64,000 nt of DNA. Source: Sulfolobus islandicus Y.N.15.51 (GTDB taxonomy: Archaea; Thermoproteota; Thermoprotei_A; Sulfolobales; Sulfolobaceae). Positions 16,715 to 32,879 of this stretch are shown here, one piece after another (position 1 is the stretch's first letter; each line of letters starts with the position of its first letter). The notes under the pieces were generated by a model. It was not told the origin of the DNA. It saw nothing but the letters and a program-made list of their open reading frames with translations, and searched no databases. The stretch lies in NCBI RefSeq assembly GCF_000022485.1, contig NC_012623.1, positions 806,001-870,000 on the forward strand, read 5' to 3'. The position numbers and the translations under genes are program-made.

Positions 16715-17201
16715 CCAGTTTTACCTCACCTTTTTCAGAATCATATTTAGCATAATATCCCTTACTGAAATTACCGATAGATATAACCTTTGTGTTATTT
16801 ATATAATACTCCTCTTGAACCTCAGAATGAGCATGAAAAAGAATCTTAGGTTGATTAGACAATACCTTAGCCATAACCTCTTGAGAACCAACTTTAACAC
16901 CACTTATAATCCCAGTGATTGAGCCTTTAGGGGGATAATGTGAAATCACAATATTTGTTGAGAAATCTGAGGAGATATTGAAATACTTTTCGAGATATTT
17001 ATCAGTATTTCTTAAATATTTTAACACTGAAACATCCTCCATATCCCCAATTATGCCTATAAAATTTCTTATAAACTGAGGGCACTCAATATCCCCTAAT
17101 CCAATAAAAAGATCAGCATCGAACTCATTTACCAAATTTATAAGATCTAAATTACACGGAAATCCCGCTATGAGGATTATCTTTCTTGCTATACCATTCA
17201 T
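16695..17201 (-). CDS. Metallophosphoesterase-like protein lacking the first metal motif
   Basis: 168 residues with the calcineurin-like order of motifs: GLGDIE (35-40), GIIGDMED (about 49-56), SHYPPKG, and FHAHSEV followed by a terminal strand VISIGN. The first motif, normally D-x-H after strand 1, reads GFPCNLD (13-19), so one metal ligand set is missing. Last gene of a four-gene overlapping operon: its start lies 50 bp inside the CitG-like gene. Activity is uncertain; it could be a binding or regulatory version. Confidence 0.7.
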   Translation of the reverse strand: MNGIARKIILIAGFPCNLDLINLVNEFDADLFIGLGDIECPQFIRNFIGIIGDMEDVSVLKYLRNTDKYLEKYFNISSDFSTNIVISHYPPKGSITGIISGVKVGSQEVMAKVLSNQPKILFHAHSEVQEEYYINNTKVISIGNFSKGYYAKYDSEKGEVKLARVVLP

Positions 17202-18039
17202 CTAGATAATATATAGCTAATGAGGATGCTATAAGATCAGCTGTTGACCCTGGATTAAAATTGTTTCCAATCAAATACCCATTAAGCCACTCTAACTCAT
17301 TAGAAGATGGACAATCGTTAGAGGAAACAACTCTGGCAACCTTAGACACTTCTAATGCAGCATAAGCTCCATATTTTTTATAAATTAAAGTATCTGGATA
17401 ATTTGAGAGTATATACAAAAACGCTCTTTGCACATCTCTTTCAAATCCACACAGTCCTTCCTTTATAACGTTATATGCATCAAAGGTTATGGAATAATCA
17501 TTGACCATATTTAATGCTACTATATCATATTTAGATGAAAACTCCATAAGCGTAAAAAAGTCCACATTTTCTATCTCCCTATAATCCATTGAACTTAATC
17601 TACCTAAATATTTCAAATTTACCTCTTTTAATGCATCGAGAAACCATTTAGCCTCTAGAACTCCAAAACTCCTTATAAGTTTAGCAACTTTTTTCCTCAA
17701 TTCAAAAACGTTATCACTCTTAGCAGCCTCGTATGCAAAGGGCGCAATTAAAAGATAGGTACCAAATAACTGATATTCAAATCCAAATTTCCTAGAATGA
17801 TTTATCAATTCAACTAACGTATCATAAAGCCTCCTAATCCCCTTAAATCCCCTTACGCACAACTCTTTATAATACGTAGAAGAAATTAACGCACTTTTCA
17901 CTATATCAATATATTTCACATTAGCAAGATCTTGAAATCTACTTGCATTACCTGGTTTAAAAATATAGGATTCTACAAGCGAAGCTTGAGATAAAATATA
18001 AGAGACATCATTACAGTGGTCTAATAAACCCTCTGACAT
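17152..18039 (-). CDS. CitG/MdcB-like triphosphoribosyl-dephospho-CoA synthase family protein
   Basis: About 295 residues. Family signatures are KPGNASRFQDL near the N-terminus and NFNPGSTADLIASSLA near the C-terminus, both around the nucleotide pocket of the CitG fold. In bacteria CitG makes the prosthetic-group precursor of citrate lyase and malonate decarboxylase; neither enzyme is seen here. The start at ATG 18039 (MSEGLLDHCNDV) is chosen over 18054. It overlaps the preceding nucleotidyltransferase gene by 29 bp and the next gene by 50 bp. The substrate is unknown. Confidence 0.75.
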   Translation of the reverse strand: MSEGLLDHCNDVSYILSQASLVESYIFKPGNASRFQDLANVKYIDIVKSALISSTYYKELCVRGFKGIRRLYDTLVELINHSRKFGFEYQLFGTYLLIAPFAYEAAKSDNVFELRKKVAKLIRSFGVLEAKWFLDALKEVNLKYLGRLSSMDYREIENVDFFTLMEFSSKYDIVALNMVNDYSITFDAYNVIKEGLCGFERDVQRAFLYILSNYPDTLIYKKYGAYAALEVSKVARVVSSNDCPSSNELEWLNGYLIGNNFNPGSTADLIASSLAIYYLDEWYSKKDNPHSGISV

Positions 18040-18910
18040 CCCTATCACCAACAATCACAACGTTCTCCTTCTCACACCTCATTAATAAACCCTCAATCTC
18101 AGCTTGTCTCTCTCCAAATAAAACTGATGAAAAAATACCCTCATAACTTATTATTTTAGAAACGTTATATTCGTTATTACCTAAAACATACGCAATAGAA
18201 GGGTAAATTAAAGCTTCATAATCACCTGAAATATGAGCTCTAAATCTCACCTTACCTACTTTTTTACAAACATCATTACAGTATCTCCAAGGTTTATCAT
18301 CAGCGAAGAGTACAGAAATCTTCATACCCTTGTATATCCCTCGTCTCCTATTATCATATAATAAATTTGCGAAATCTATACCATAATTCTCATTAGCCTC
18401 AATAATCCACTCATAATCTTTTTCAAATCCGTCAAAAGATTCAATGAAATCTAAGGCGCCCTTGCGCCCATATATTATTATATCGATATCAGAATTGTTG
18501 TGATAATTATCTAGTAAAATAGATCCAGTAACACCTACATTATTTACTCTTACGTATTCTTCTATAAAATTAATAAGAGTATAGATTATATTATCCCTAG
18601 CACTTTTCTTTAGTATCTCTTGTAATCTTTCTTCAGGTTTTAAATGTCTAGAAATATTAGATAGAAGAACTATAGGAAAGGATGCATCATAACAACTCTC
18701 AAAACTAAACATTTGATTAATCTTAATAAGATTATGGACACCATATTTCTTAAATATCCTCTCATATCCTTTCCAAAGACCTTTACCGGTATAAACATAT
18801 TTCAAATAAGCAAAAACATAACCGGGGGGATTATAGTTAGTTAAAATGGTATATACATTGCCCTCTTTATCGATTATAATGTCTCTATCAAAGAAATAAT
18901 CTCTTCCCAT
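18011..18910 (-). CDS. Predicted nucleotidyltransferase (COG1665-like)
   Basis: 299 residues. The pol-beta-type nucleotidyltransferase signature is GVTGSILLDNYHNNSDIDIIIYG (GS...DxD in outline) at about 147-170, with a third acidic residue probably in ISVLFADD. An N-terminal domain of about 140 residues precedes it. Overlaps the DUF1464 gene by 37 bp and the CitG-like gene by 29 bp. Bacterial CitG products are attached to protein by CitX, also a nucleotidyl-type transferase, so this protein could play that part (inference). Confidence 0.7.
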   Translation of the reverse strand: MGRDYFFDRDIIIDKEGNVYTILTNYNPPGYVFAYLKYVYTGKGLWKGYERIFKKYGVHNLIKINQMFSFESCYDASFPIVLLSNISRHLKPEERLQEILKKSARDNIIYTLINFIEEYVRVNNVGVTGSILLDNYHNNSDIDIIIYGRKGALDFIESFDGFEKDYEWIIEANENYGIDFANLLYDNRRRGIYKGMKISVLFADDKPWRYCNDVCKKVGKVRFRAHISGDYEALIYPSIAYVLGNNEYNVSKIISYEGIFSSVLFGERQAEIEGLLMRCEKENVVIVGDRDVRGFIRPL

Positions 18911-19782
18911 TCTTTCAACCTCACAAACGAGATTGGAGTCCCACTGCTATCCAACATGTTAATATAATGACGTAAAATTCCACCAAAGTATGCATTAGCA
19001 ATAAACGCTGCACCGACTGCAGCCTCTTTAAACTTAAATTCATATTTCTCACCAATCTCTAAAGAATTCTTATTATATCCAGATACTATAATTGGTAACT
19101 TATACTTCTTACTATGCCATTCCACTACAATCCTAACAAGCTCTAAATTCCTACCAACACTATAAACAGTTGACTTATCAATCCTAGAATATTTATGAAG
19201 AAGATAAGCTATCTCTCCATCTAAGCCAGATAAATATGTCCCACCATAGCCATCAACAATTTTACCGTTAATAACGATAACAATTGCTGCAAATCTTCTT
19301 CCCATTTCAACTAGAATAAAATCATCTAGTTTAAGATAAACCCTATAGAAAAACGCAGAAGCAACTTTGTCTGCAGTACCCTTATCTATGACGTTTATCT
19401 TCCTTTCATGAGGTACACTGTCTAGCTCAATTACTGAGGGAATCGTAAAAGAATTGTATAAAGGCAAATATTGCTTTGAAGCTAATAGAAAATCCCTTAA
19501 AGGACCGTGAGATAATGGATCTTTTAGCGTAAGAAGAAATATTTCTCTATTGTCAATTTTTCTAATGTTATAAAAAGGTAAACCATGACCAGAAGGTAAA
19601 GCCACTGCTTTAGGTCTATAATCCGCTATCAATTTAGCTAAAATTATAGCGTTTTTCTCTACAAGATCTGTAGGTATCTCAAAATATTTAACCAAATTCC
19701 CCATCTCATCAACAAAGGCAAAAGCGTAACTTTCACTACCTGGATCAATACCGATATAAATCATCAGTGGCTGCCTCGCCAT
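18874..19782 (-). CDS. ASKHA-fold kinase-like protein, DUF1464 family
   Basis: 302 residues with an actin/Hsp70/sugar-kinase nucleotide fold: first phosphate loop IYIGIDPGSESYAFAFVD (8-25), a second strand-loop FILVEMGRRFAAIVIVINGKIVDG near 157-180, and an adenosine motif AAVGAAFIANA near the end. The family is annotated as butyrate-kinase-like or unknown. First gene of the operon with the nucleotidyltransferase, CitG-like and phosphoesterase-like genes. The reaction is not known. Confidence 0.7.
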   Translation of the reverse strand: MARQPLMIYIGIDPGSESYAFAFVDEMGNLVKYFEIPTDLVEKNAIILAKLIADYRPKAVALPSGHGLPFYNIRKIDNREIFLLTLKDPLSHGPLRDFLLASKQYLPLYNSFTIPSVIELDSVPHERKINVIDKGTADKVASAFFYRVYLKLDDFILVEMGRRFAAIVIVINGKIVDGYGGTYLSGLDGEIAYLLHKYSRIDKSTVYSVGRNLELVRIVVEWHSKKYKLPIIVSGYNKNSLEIGEKYEFKFKEAAVGAAFIANAYFGGILRHYINMLDSSGTPISFVRLKEWEEIISLIETL

Positions 19783-19915
19783 ATCATTATTTCAAAACGG
19801 CTTTTCATCATCATCAAAATCAAGATAGTGCAACACAAATATATAAAGCATAGTATTCTGACACCTTACCTAAGGCTTTATATCACCTTGATATATAAAC
19901 TAAGAATCTTCAACG

Positions 19916-19988
19916 CGCCGCGGCCGGGATTTGAACCCGGGTCAGGGGCTCGACAGGCCCCCATCCTAGACCACTAGACTACCGCGGC
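19916..19988 (-). tRNA. tRNA-Asp (GTC)
   Basis: Acceptor GCCGCGG/CCGCGGC, D-arm TAGTCTAGTGG, anticodon GTC within CCTGTCGAG, T-loop TTCAAAT, discriminator G. No intron. Confidence 0.94.
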
Positions 19989-20084
19989 AATTTCACGTAT
20001 GCATGAGTATCTACTAATAACTTACTTAAAAAGCCTTCGCTCGTTGAAATCCTCAGATAATATATAATAAATTAAATGAAATGG

Positions 20085-20184
20085 TAGCGGGGCCTGGATT
20101 TGAACCAGGGACCTCGGGGTTTCCCAACGCGTGCTTTAAAGAGTATATGAGCCCCGCGGCCTTACCAGGCTAGCCCACCCCGCT
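20085..20184 (-). tRNA. Initiator tRNA-Met (CAT) with intron
   Basis: Acceptor AGCGGGG/CCCCGCT gives the A1:U72 pair, and the anticodon stem CGGGG/CCCCG contains the three G:C pairs that mark initiator tRNA. An intron of about 25 bases, beginning after CTCATA and ending before ACCCCG, interrupts position 37/38 as in most archaeal tRNA introns. The 5' end and flank are duplicated in tandem (20178-20202). Confidence 0.92.
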
Positions 20185-20427
20185 ATTCTACCCCGCTATT
20201 TTAAGATATAATTTGTAGTACCTTTAAAGTTATTGTTATCCTTTCCGCTAGAATAACTTACTCAAACTTAATTCTTGAGCTATTCGTGTCTTCATTATAA
20301 ATTCATAGCTATCTAAATAATAAGATAGAGTTACTTATGCACCAAATAAAAATATGCTACAACTATCAAGAAGATAGCGAAAAGAGGGCCACGTTTAATC
20401 CTCACGAAAATATTTATTAAATAAAAA

Positions 20428-20893
20428 TGTCATTACATTTTTAGCTCATGAGTTATTAAGCAGTTATGAAGGAGTAATTGTTAGTTTATCGCCAGAAAGA
20501 GTGCCAACAGTCTTAAGAGGAATGATACCAGCTATAATGATAGGAAGGGCTAAAGCGTTATCTATTTAATAAACAGGGACCAAATACGATGCGTACAAAA
20601 CACTTTCAAAAATTGGTAAAAAGAAGGCCTTATTAGAAAAAGTTCAACTTAATGTCACTCCAGAAAATGAGACTATAAGACTAGCAGTATCTGTTGGGAA
20701 ATTAGTTATTAATAATCAGACTAAAGCCAAGATTTGTTAGGACATGATTTACTAGTAACAACTAAAGATGATTACGTCATTTACGCTGGTAGAGTCAATC
20801 CTAATTAGACTAGAGTAGTTGTAGGGCAAGGAGGCTATGCTGCTACTAAAATACATAGGCAAAAAGTTCTACACAAGAATTCAGGGAATACTT
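20428..20893 (+). pseudogene. Decayed protein gene with several in-frame stops
   Basis: A protein-like reading can be followed: FLAHELLSSYEGVIVSLSPE...RGMIPAIMIGRAKALSI, stop, TGTKYDAYKTLSKIGKKKAL...NVTPENETIRLAVSVGKLVI, a stop and frameshift at about 20737, GHDLLVTTKDDYVIYAGRVN, stop, TRVVVGQGGYAATKIHRQ, stop. At least four disablements. The family is not recognised. No mobile element is seen beside it, so this looks like slow decay of a chromosomal gene between two tRNA genes. Confidence 0.6.
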
Positions 20894-21440
20894 AGAAACA
20901 CATTAAATACTATAGCTCCGTTCCTTCTTTTTTATTACTTAGAAATTTATTTAGAAATTTATCACTATATTATCTATTAAATTTCTCTTTGCAATTTTAT
21001 TCTATCGAGTCCAGTTTTCTCACTATATAAGTAGATAATTAAGAATGCTCTTTTTCCAGTTACAAGGTAAATATTGACATACAAGAAAAGCACCATAAGT
21101 TGTACTTAAACTAGATCGTAGGATGATCTAGGGATTCTCTACATCGAGTCTATTTAACTGAGGAGTTTAAGGGCTTAAGGAATCACTTTAACTTTTTCGT
21201 CGAGGTTCATGAAATAACTCATAATATTAAGGATCTTTTTACGTCTAATCATATGCCTCTTCGGATGAACTAAATCATGCTCTAAAATCAAGAATAACAT
21301 ATAAAGAAATCTTTCTACGATGAGATTTAAATAGTGGAAAATACAATAGGGATTTTGGCCTTAGACTGAATAGAAGCAATTAACACTTTGTTACAGTTAT
21401 ACTAATTGGAAATATAATCAAAATAATAGAAATTTATAAG
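20894..21440. other. Intergenic stretch with possible further gene debris
   Basis: AT-rich. A 38-codon plus-strand frame near 21130-21270 (SLHRVYLTEEFKGLRNHFNF...) looks protein-like but has no start; it may be the remains of another gene. A sequence near 21163 (AACTGAGGAGTTTA) resembles the 16-bp palindrome with changes. The tRNA-Ser terminator region is presumably at the right end. Confidence 0.4.
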
Positions 21441-21524
21441 CGCCGGGGACGGGATTTGAACCCGTGCGGGGAAACCCCCACTGGCTCTCCAGGCCAGCCC
21501 CTTAGTCCGCTCGGGCACCCCGGC
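21441..21524 (-). tRNA. tRNA-Ser (GGA)
   Basis: Class II tRNA of 84 nt. Acceptor GCCGGGG/CCCCGGC with G discriminator, anticodon GGA in GCCTGGAGAGC, long variable arm (GTGGGGGTTTCCCCGC), T-loop TTCAAAT. It lies just downstream of rps10 on the same strand, so it may share the transcript. Confidence 0.94.
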
Positions 21525-21556
21525 ACTCTATATATTATATAGAAGGGTAAAAAGGT

Positions 21557-21865
21557 TTATATTAATTGTATCTCGATGTAAACATCTTCTGGTACTCTGA
21601 CTCTCATTAATTGTCTCATTACACGTTCGTCTGCTGCAATATCTATTAATCTTTTATGTACTCTCATCTCCCATTTTTCCCACTTTTTCCTTCCTTCTCC
21701 ATGAGGAAGTCTCATTATTGGAACTTCCAGTTTGCTAGTTGGTAATGGTATCGGACCCCTCATTTCTATTCCTGTTTTCTCAACGATACCCCTTATTTGT
21801 GTTATAACATAGTTTAAATTCTCCACGTTAGTACTCCATAAGCGAATTCTAGCTTTTGTAGGCAT
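21557..21865 (-). CDS. rps10: Ribosomal protein S10 (uS10)
   Basis: 102 residues, full length. Carries the conserved [21 protein letters not shown] start and [22 protein letters not shown] loop, which reaches into the 30S head. Last protein gene of the RNA polymerase/str operon, 26 bp after EF1A, in the order usual for crenarchaea. Confidence 0.97.
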   Translation of the reverse strand: MPTKARIRLWSTNVENLNYVITQIRGIVEKTGIEMRGPIPLPTSKLEVPIMRLPHGEGRKKWEKWEMRVHKRLIDIAADERVMRQLMRVRVPEDVYIEIQLI

Positions 21866-21891
21866 AAAACCACCAATAAAAAATTAAATTA

Positions 21892-23199
21892 TTATTTGAT
21901 TTCTACTTTGGCTGGTTTTACATCAACAATTATACCGACTCCAACAGTCTTACCCATATCTCTCATTGCGAATCTGCCTAGTGGTGGAAACTCATTATAC
22001 TTCTCTACACATAATGGTTTGATTGGTTTAAATTTGACTATTGCTACATCTCCTTGTTTTAGGAACTGTGGGTTCTTTTCTGCCTCTTGACCAGTTCTCG
22101 GATCTAATTTAGACACTAATTCTGAAACCCTACATGCTACACTTGCAGTATGAACGTGAAGTACTGGTGTATAACCATTTGCCAATGCCGTAGGATGCCA
22201 TACTACTATTATTCTTGCAGTGAATTCATCAGCAACAGTAGGTGGATTATTTGGATGACCTACAACATCTCCTCTCTTTATATCTTTCTTTTCAACACCT
22301 CTAACGTTAAATCCAATATTGTCACCTGGTTCCGCTTTATCCATCTTAGTATGATGAGTCTCTATGGATCTAACTTCACCTACTTTGCCCGCTGGCATAA
22401 ATACGATCTTATCACCGACCTTTAACACTCCACTTTCTACTCTACCTACTGGTACAGTACCTACTCCGGATATAGAGTAGACGTCTTGAATTGGAATTCT
22501 TAATGGTTTGTCTACTGGTTTTGGTGGTAACTCTAGCTGATCTAAATACTCTTCCAAGGTAGGACCGTTATACCACTTCATATTTTCTGATTTATGAGTT
22601 ATATTATCGCCACTGGGTGCAACTACTGGTACAAATCTAACCTTATTTGTATTAAAACCATAACTTCTCATAAATTTGCTGACTTGATCAACAATCTCCT
22701 TATAACGTTTTTCATCATACGGTGGTTCTGTTAAGTCCATTTTGTTTACTGCCACAATTAATTGATCTAGACCCATGGTCTTGGCTAGAATTATATGCTC
22801 TCTTGTTTGCCCTTCTACGCTCATTCCAGCTTCATATTCACCTTTCTTAGCAGAAACTACTAGAATTGCAGCATCTGCTTGGCTTGCACCAGTTATCATG
22901 TTCTTTACGAAGTCTCTATGGCCAGGAGCATCAATTATTGTAAAGAAGTATTTCTTAGTTTCAAATCTCATGAACGTTAGATTTATTGTTACACCTCTTT
23001 CTCTTTCCTCTTTTAATCTATCTAGTAGGAATGCAAACTTCTCAGATTCTTTACCTAACTTTTTGGCAGCCTCTTCTGCTTCCTTTACTGTTTTTTCGTC
23101 TATGAAACCTCTATCCATTAGTAGCCTTCCCACTAATGTACTTTTACCGTGATCGATGTGACCTATTACTATTAAATTAAGGTGAGGCTTTTGAGACAT
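21892..23199 (-). CDS. tuf: Elongation factor 1-alpha
   Basis: 435 residues. Delivers aminoacyl-tRNA to the ribosome with GTP. G1 GHIDHGKST (about 12-20), G3 DAPGHRDF, G4 NKMD and G5 in the SGDN region, followed by two beta-barrel domains. The N-terminal insertion between G1 and G2 typical of EF1A (not EF-Tu) is present. No introns or inteins. Lies between rps7 and rps10. Confidence 0.98.
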   Translation of the reverse strand: MSQKPHLNLIVIGHIDHGKSTLVGRLLMDRGFIDEKTVKEAEEAAKKLGKESEKFAFLLDRLKEERERGVTINLTFMRFETKKYFFTIIDAPGHRDFVKNMITGASQADAAILVVSAKKGEYEAGMSVEGQTREHIILAKTMGLDQLIVAVNKMDLTEPPYDEKRYKEIVDQVSKFMRSYGFNTNKVRFVPVVAPSGDNITHKSENMKWYNGPTLEEYLDQLELPPKPVDKPLRIPIQDVYSISGVGTVPVGRVESGVLKVGDKIVFMPAGKVGEVRSIETHHTKMDKAEPGDNIGFNVRGVEKKDIKRGDVVGHPNNPPTVADEFTARIIVVWHPTALANGYTPVLHVHTASVACRVSELVSKLDPRTGQEAEKNPQFLKQGDVAIVKFKPIKPLCVEKYNEFPPLGRFAMRDMGKTVGVGIIVDVKPAKVEIK

Positions 23200-23244
23200 T
23201 TATAACACTCTCTTAACCGATATAGTGATAGAGTTAATAAAAGT

Positions 23245-23826
23245 TTACCTTGAGCTTAAGGCTATTCTTTCTATCTCTTCTTTTCTTTTAATTGCAAAAC
23301 TCTTGGGGTCATTATTTGCTGCAGCGATTATTTCTTCCGCTAATACTTCTTCAATAGGTTTTGGATTATTGAATGATGAATCCTTGGCACCAGTAGCAAT
23401 ATGCCTTAAGGCTAAGTCTATTCTTCTTTGTGGAGCTACGTCTACTGCAACATAATACACTATACCACCATACATTATTCTCGTAACTTCTTCTCTAGGT
23501 GCACTATTTTCTATGGCTCTAACTAATACTTGTATTGGATTTTGACCAGTTTTTAAATAAATTATGTCAAATGCCAATTTTACAATATTATACGCTAAAT
23601 GTTTCTTTCCTTTATTTCTACCGGGTCTCATTATTTGATTTATTAACCTCTCAACTATTGGAACCTTAGCCTTACCAAATCTTCTATGTTCATGCCTACC
23701 TCCGGTATGAGGTAAATAAACTGGCATTAGAGAAATGTACTTCTTTAGGCTAGGGTCTCTGATTTCAACTTTAGTATCCCACTTACTAAATACTTTGATA
23801 TCTAATTGTAAGTTCTCTAAGGACAT
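23245..23826 (-). CDS. rps7: Ribosomal protein S7 (uS7)
   Basis: 193 residues. Conserved core [24 protein letters not shown] in outline and the [19 protein letters not shown] helix that contacts the 16S rRNA 3' major domain. Separated from rps12 by the oppositely oriented DUF151 gene, so it probably has its own promoter to the right of 23826. Confidence 0.97.
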   Translation of the reverse strand: MSLENLQLDIKVFSKWDTKVEIRDPSLKKYISLMPVYLPHTGGRHEHRRFGKAKVPIVERLINQIMRPGRNKGKKHLAYNIVKLAFDIIYLKTGQNPIQVLVRAIENSAPREEVTRIMYGGIVYYVAVDVAPQRRIDLALRHIATGAKDSSFNNPKPIEEVLAEEIIAAANNDPKSFAIKRKEEIERIALSSR

Positions 23827-23904
23827 CTATTTGTTACCTCTTAATGGTATCTATGATTTGGATATTTAAATTTATGATACATAAGTATATGCAGTGTATA
23901 CGTG

Positions 23905-24381
23905 ATGAGTCTTCAGCCAATTAAGGACGAGGATTATATAAAAGTTAATTCCGTTGATGCGTTCTTTATGCCTCTTCATGGTATACCAACTATAGTATGC
24001 TATTTAGAAGATGGAAGACAATTTTATCTATTTAGTGTACCCGCAGAAATCGTTATAGCAATAAATAAAACAAAAGGAAATAAAGAGGAGGAGTTTGGCG
24101 ATAAAAGAGAAAATATATATGATATTATCTCATTTATCCCTGAAATTATGGAAGAGTTTTCTAAGCATATAGAAAAAGTTGTAATAGATGATATGATAAG
24201 AGATACGGGAGTTTATGTTGCTACAGTTGAGTTTAAATTTGATGGTGTGATAATTCAGAAAAGAATGATACCAAGTCATGCAATATTTCTTGCTATAATT
24301 TCGAATAAACCAATTTTTGTCAAGAAAGGGTTAGTTGATGAACAAGAAAAAGAAAGTAGAGAAGGTCAACAAAAATTTTAA
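23905..24381 (+). CDS. DUF151 / bifunctional nuclease-like protein
   Basis: 158 residues. The C-terminal half has the family pattern: a strand VATVEFKFDG, then PSHAIFLAIISNKPIFVKKGLVDE, equivalent to the DAIALA...PIYV core of the bifunctional-nuclease (BFN) fold. The N-terminal strand MPLHGIPTIVCYLEDGRQFYLF also fits. ATG 23905 is preferred; GTG 23902 is adjacent. It stands alone on the plus strand inside the minus-strand ribosomal operon, between rps7 and rps12. Its biochemical role in archaea is not established. Confidence 0.72.
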   Translation: MSLQPIKDEDYIKVNSVDAFFMPLHGIPTIVCYLEDGRQFYLFSVPAEIVIAINKTKGNKEEEFGDKRENIYDIISFIPEIMEEFSKHIEKVVIDDMIRDTGVYVATVEFKFDGVIIQKRMIPSHAIFLAIISNKPIFVKKGLVDEQEKESREGQQKF

Positions 24382-24404
24382 AATTACCCATCTTACTTTT
24401 TATA

Positions 24405-24450
24405 TTTATAAATAGATAGTAGCCTATTATCTATAAAATCTATTTATAAA
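24405..24450. terminator. 13-bp inverted repeat between converging genes
   Basis: TTTATAAATAGAT at 24405-24417 and its exact complement ATCTATTTATAAA at 24438-24450, spaced by 20 bp, lie between the ends of the DUF151 gene and rps12. This could form an AT-only hairpin or work as a two-way transcription end. Confidence 0.4.
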
Positions 24451-24454
24451 ATAT

Positions 24455-24898
24455 TTATCTAACTGGCTTTTGCTTCTTGCCTTTATATAACGCGTCTAAA
24501 GATACACCATTTACCATTATAACTTTGTATCTCACTCCAGGCAAGTCACCCATCGATCTACCTAATGTACCTCCAATTCCGGTAATTACGACTTCATCAT
24601 GTTCATCAATGAAATTAACACCACCGTCCCCGGGTACGAATGCAGTAACAACTCTACCATTTCTCACTAACTGAACTCTTACACACTTTCTAACCGCTGA
24701 ATTTGGCTGCCTTGATTCTATTCCTACTTTTTCTAAAACTATTCCTCTCGCCATTGGCGCTCCTCCTAAAGGATCGTATTTTTCCTTTAACTTTAGTATC
24801 TTGGTCTTATACTTTCTTTGACTCCTTCTGAATTTTAACCTTTTTAGCCTTAATTTCCTAGCCGCGTATATTCCCTTAGGTGATTTACTCTTACTCAC
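24455..24898 (-). CDS. rps12: Ribosomal protein S12 (uS12)
   Basis: 147 residues from GTG 24898 ([17 protein letters not shown]), preceded by a GGAG; the TTG at 24907 would add three residues. Decoding-centre loop [14 protein letters not shown] and [10 protein letters not shown] are conserved, including the Lys/Arg residues where streptomycin-resistance changes occur in bacteria. Four bases separate the nusA stop from the TTG, so it is in one transcription unit with nusA. Confidence 0.95.
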   Translation of the reverse strand: MSKSKSPKGIYAARKLRLKRLKFRRSQRKYKTKILKLKEKYDPLGGAPMARGIVLEKVGIESRQPNSAVRKCVRVQLVRNGRVVTAFVPGDGGVNFIDEHDEVVITGIGGTLGRSMGDLPGVRYKVIMVNGVSLDALYKGKKQKPVR

Positions 24899-24911
24899 TT
24901 TCTCCAACCCC

Positions 24912-25343
24912 TTAAACTATTACTACATTATCAATATCCATATACCTCTTTAAAATTAGCTTTGCTCTTGCAACATTCCTTCCATTCTTACCTATTGCCA
25001 ATCCTTTATCTTGAGGATCTATACTAATATATACTGACTTTTTAGAACTAGTATTTACTACTTTTACGCTTCTAACTCTAGCTGGACTCATCAAATTTTT
25101 TACTAGTTCTTCTAAATTATCACTATAGGCCACTAATTCTATATCTTTACCTATGATTTTCCTTAACTTCTTAACATTAATACCGCTTTTACCTATTGCA
25201 ACTCCCATATCTTTTGAATCGACTAGAAATATTATCCTATTATTTTCATTATCGATTATACAATCCCTTACGTTGGCTCTCGTTACTTCTTGAAACAGAG
25301 AAATATAACGTATTTCCTCTGGAGTTAATTTAATTTCTGGCAG
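24912..25343 (-). CDS. nusA: Archaeal NusA (two KH domains), CTG start
   Basis: 143 residues if begun at CTG 25343 ([17 protein letters not shown]). Two KH domains carry [10 protein letters not shown] and [10 protein letters not shown]. The ATG at 25208 would remove the first 45 residues, including a conserved helix and strands ([19 protein letters not shown]), while the frame upstream of CTG is closed by TGA two codons earlier. A ribosome binding site GGAGAGGTGA, which includes the rpl30e stop, ends 6 nt before the CTG. Probable termination/antitermination factor in the polymerase operon. Confidence 0.85.
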   Translation of the reverse strand: MPEIKLTPEEIRYISLFQEVTRANVRDCIIDNENNRIIFLVDSKDMGVAIGKSGINVKKLRKIIGKDIELVAYSDNLEELVKNLMSPARVRSVKVVNTSSKKSVYISIDPQDKGLAIGKNGRNVARAKLILKRYMDIDNVVIV

Positions 25344-25349
25344 AAAAAA

Positions 25350-25667
25350 TCACCTCTCCTTTATAATATCCAAAATTTTGGAATTTCCCTCATCAATAAT
25401 GCTTATTGTGGAAATCATAAATGGTTTGCCACATAGTGTTCCAAGATCCCAACCACTACCTTTATACTCATATACGGGTACGTTAGATAGCTTTGCATAA
25501 TGCAATATATCTTGCTTAAGATCTCCTCTTAATGTTGATGCGACAATTACCATCTTCACTTTACTTAATTTTATGTATTTTATAGCTCTCTTGGCACCAA
25601 AAATAACTTTACCCGTCTTTAAAAGAGATTTCAACTCTCCTTCAAATGAAACTTGTTGTTCTGACAC
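25350..25667 (-). CDS. rpl30e: Ribosomal protein L30e (eL30)
   Basis: 105 residues. L7Ae/L30e RNA-binding fold with TGKVIFGAKRAIKYIKLSKVK in outline and the loop VASTLRGDLKQDILHYA; kink-turn binder. Placed between rpoA2 and nusA as in other archaea. Its TGA stop is part of the nusA ribosome binding site. Confidence 0.96.
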   Translation of the reverse strand: MSEQQVSFEGELKSLLKTGKVIFGAKRAIKYIKLSKVKMVIVASTLRGDLKQDILHYAKLSNVPVYEYKGSGWDLGTLCGKPFMISTISIIDEGNSKILDIIKER

Positions 25668-25673
25668 TTTTTA

Positions 25674-32875
<7,202 letters not shown>

Positions 32876-32879
<4 letters not shown>

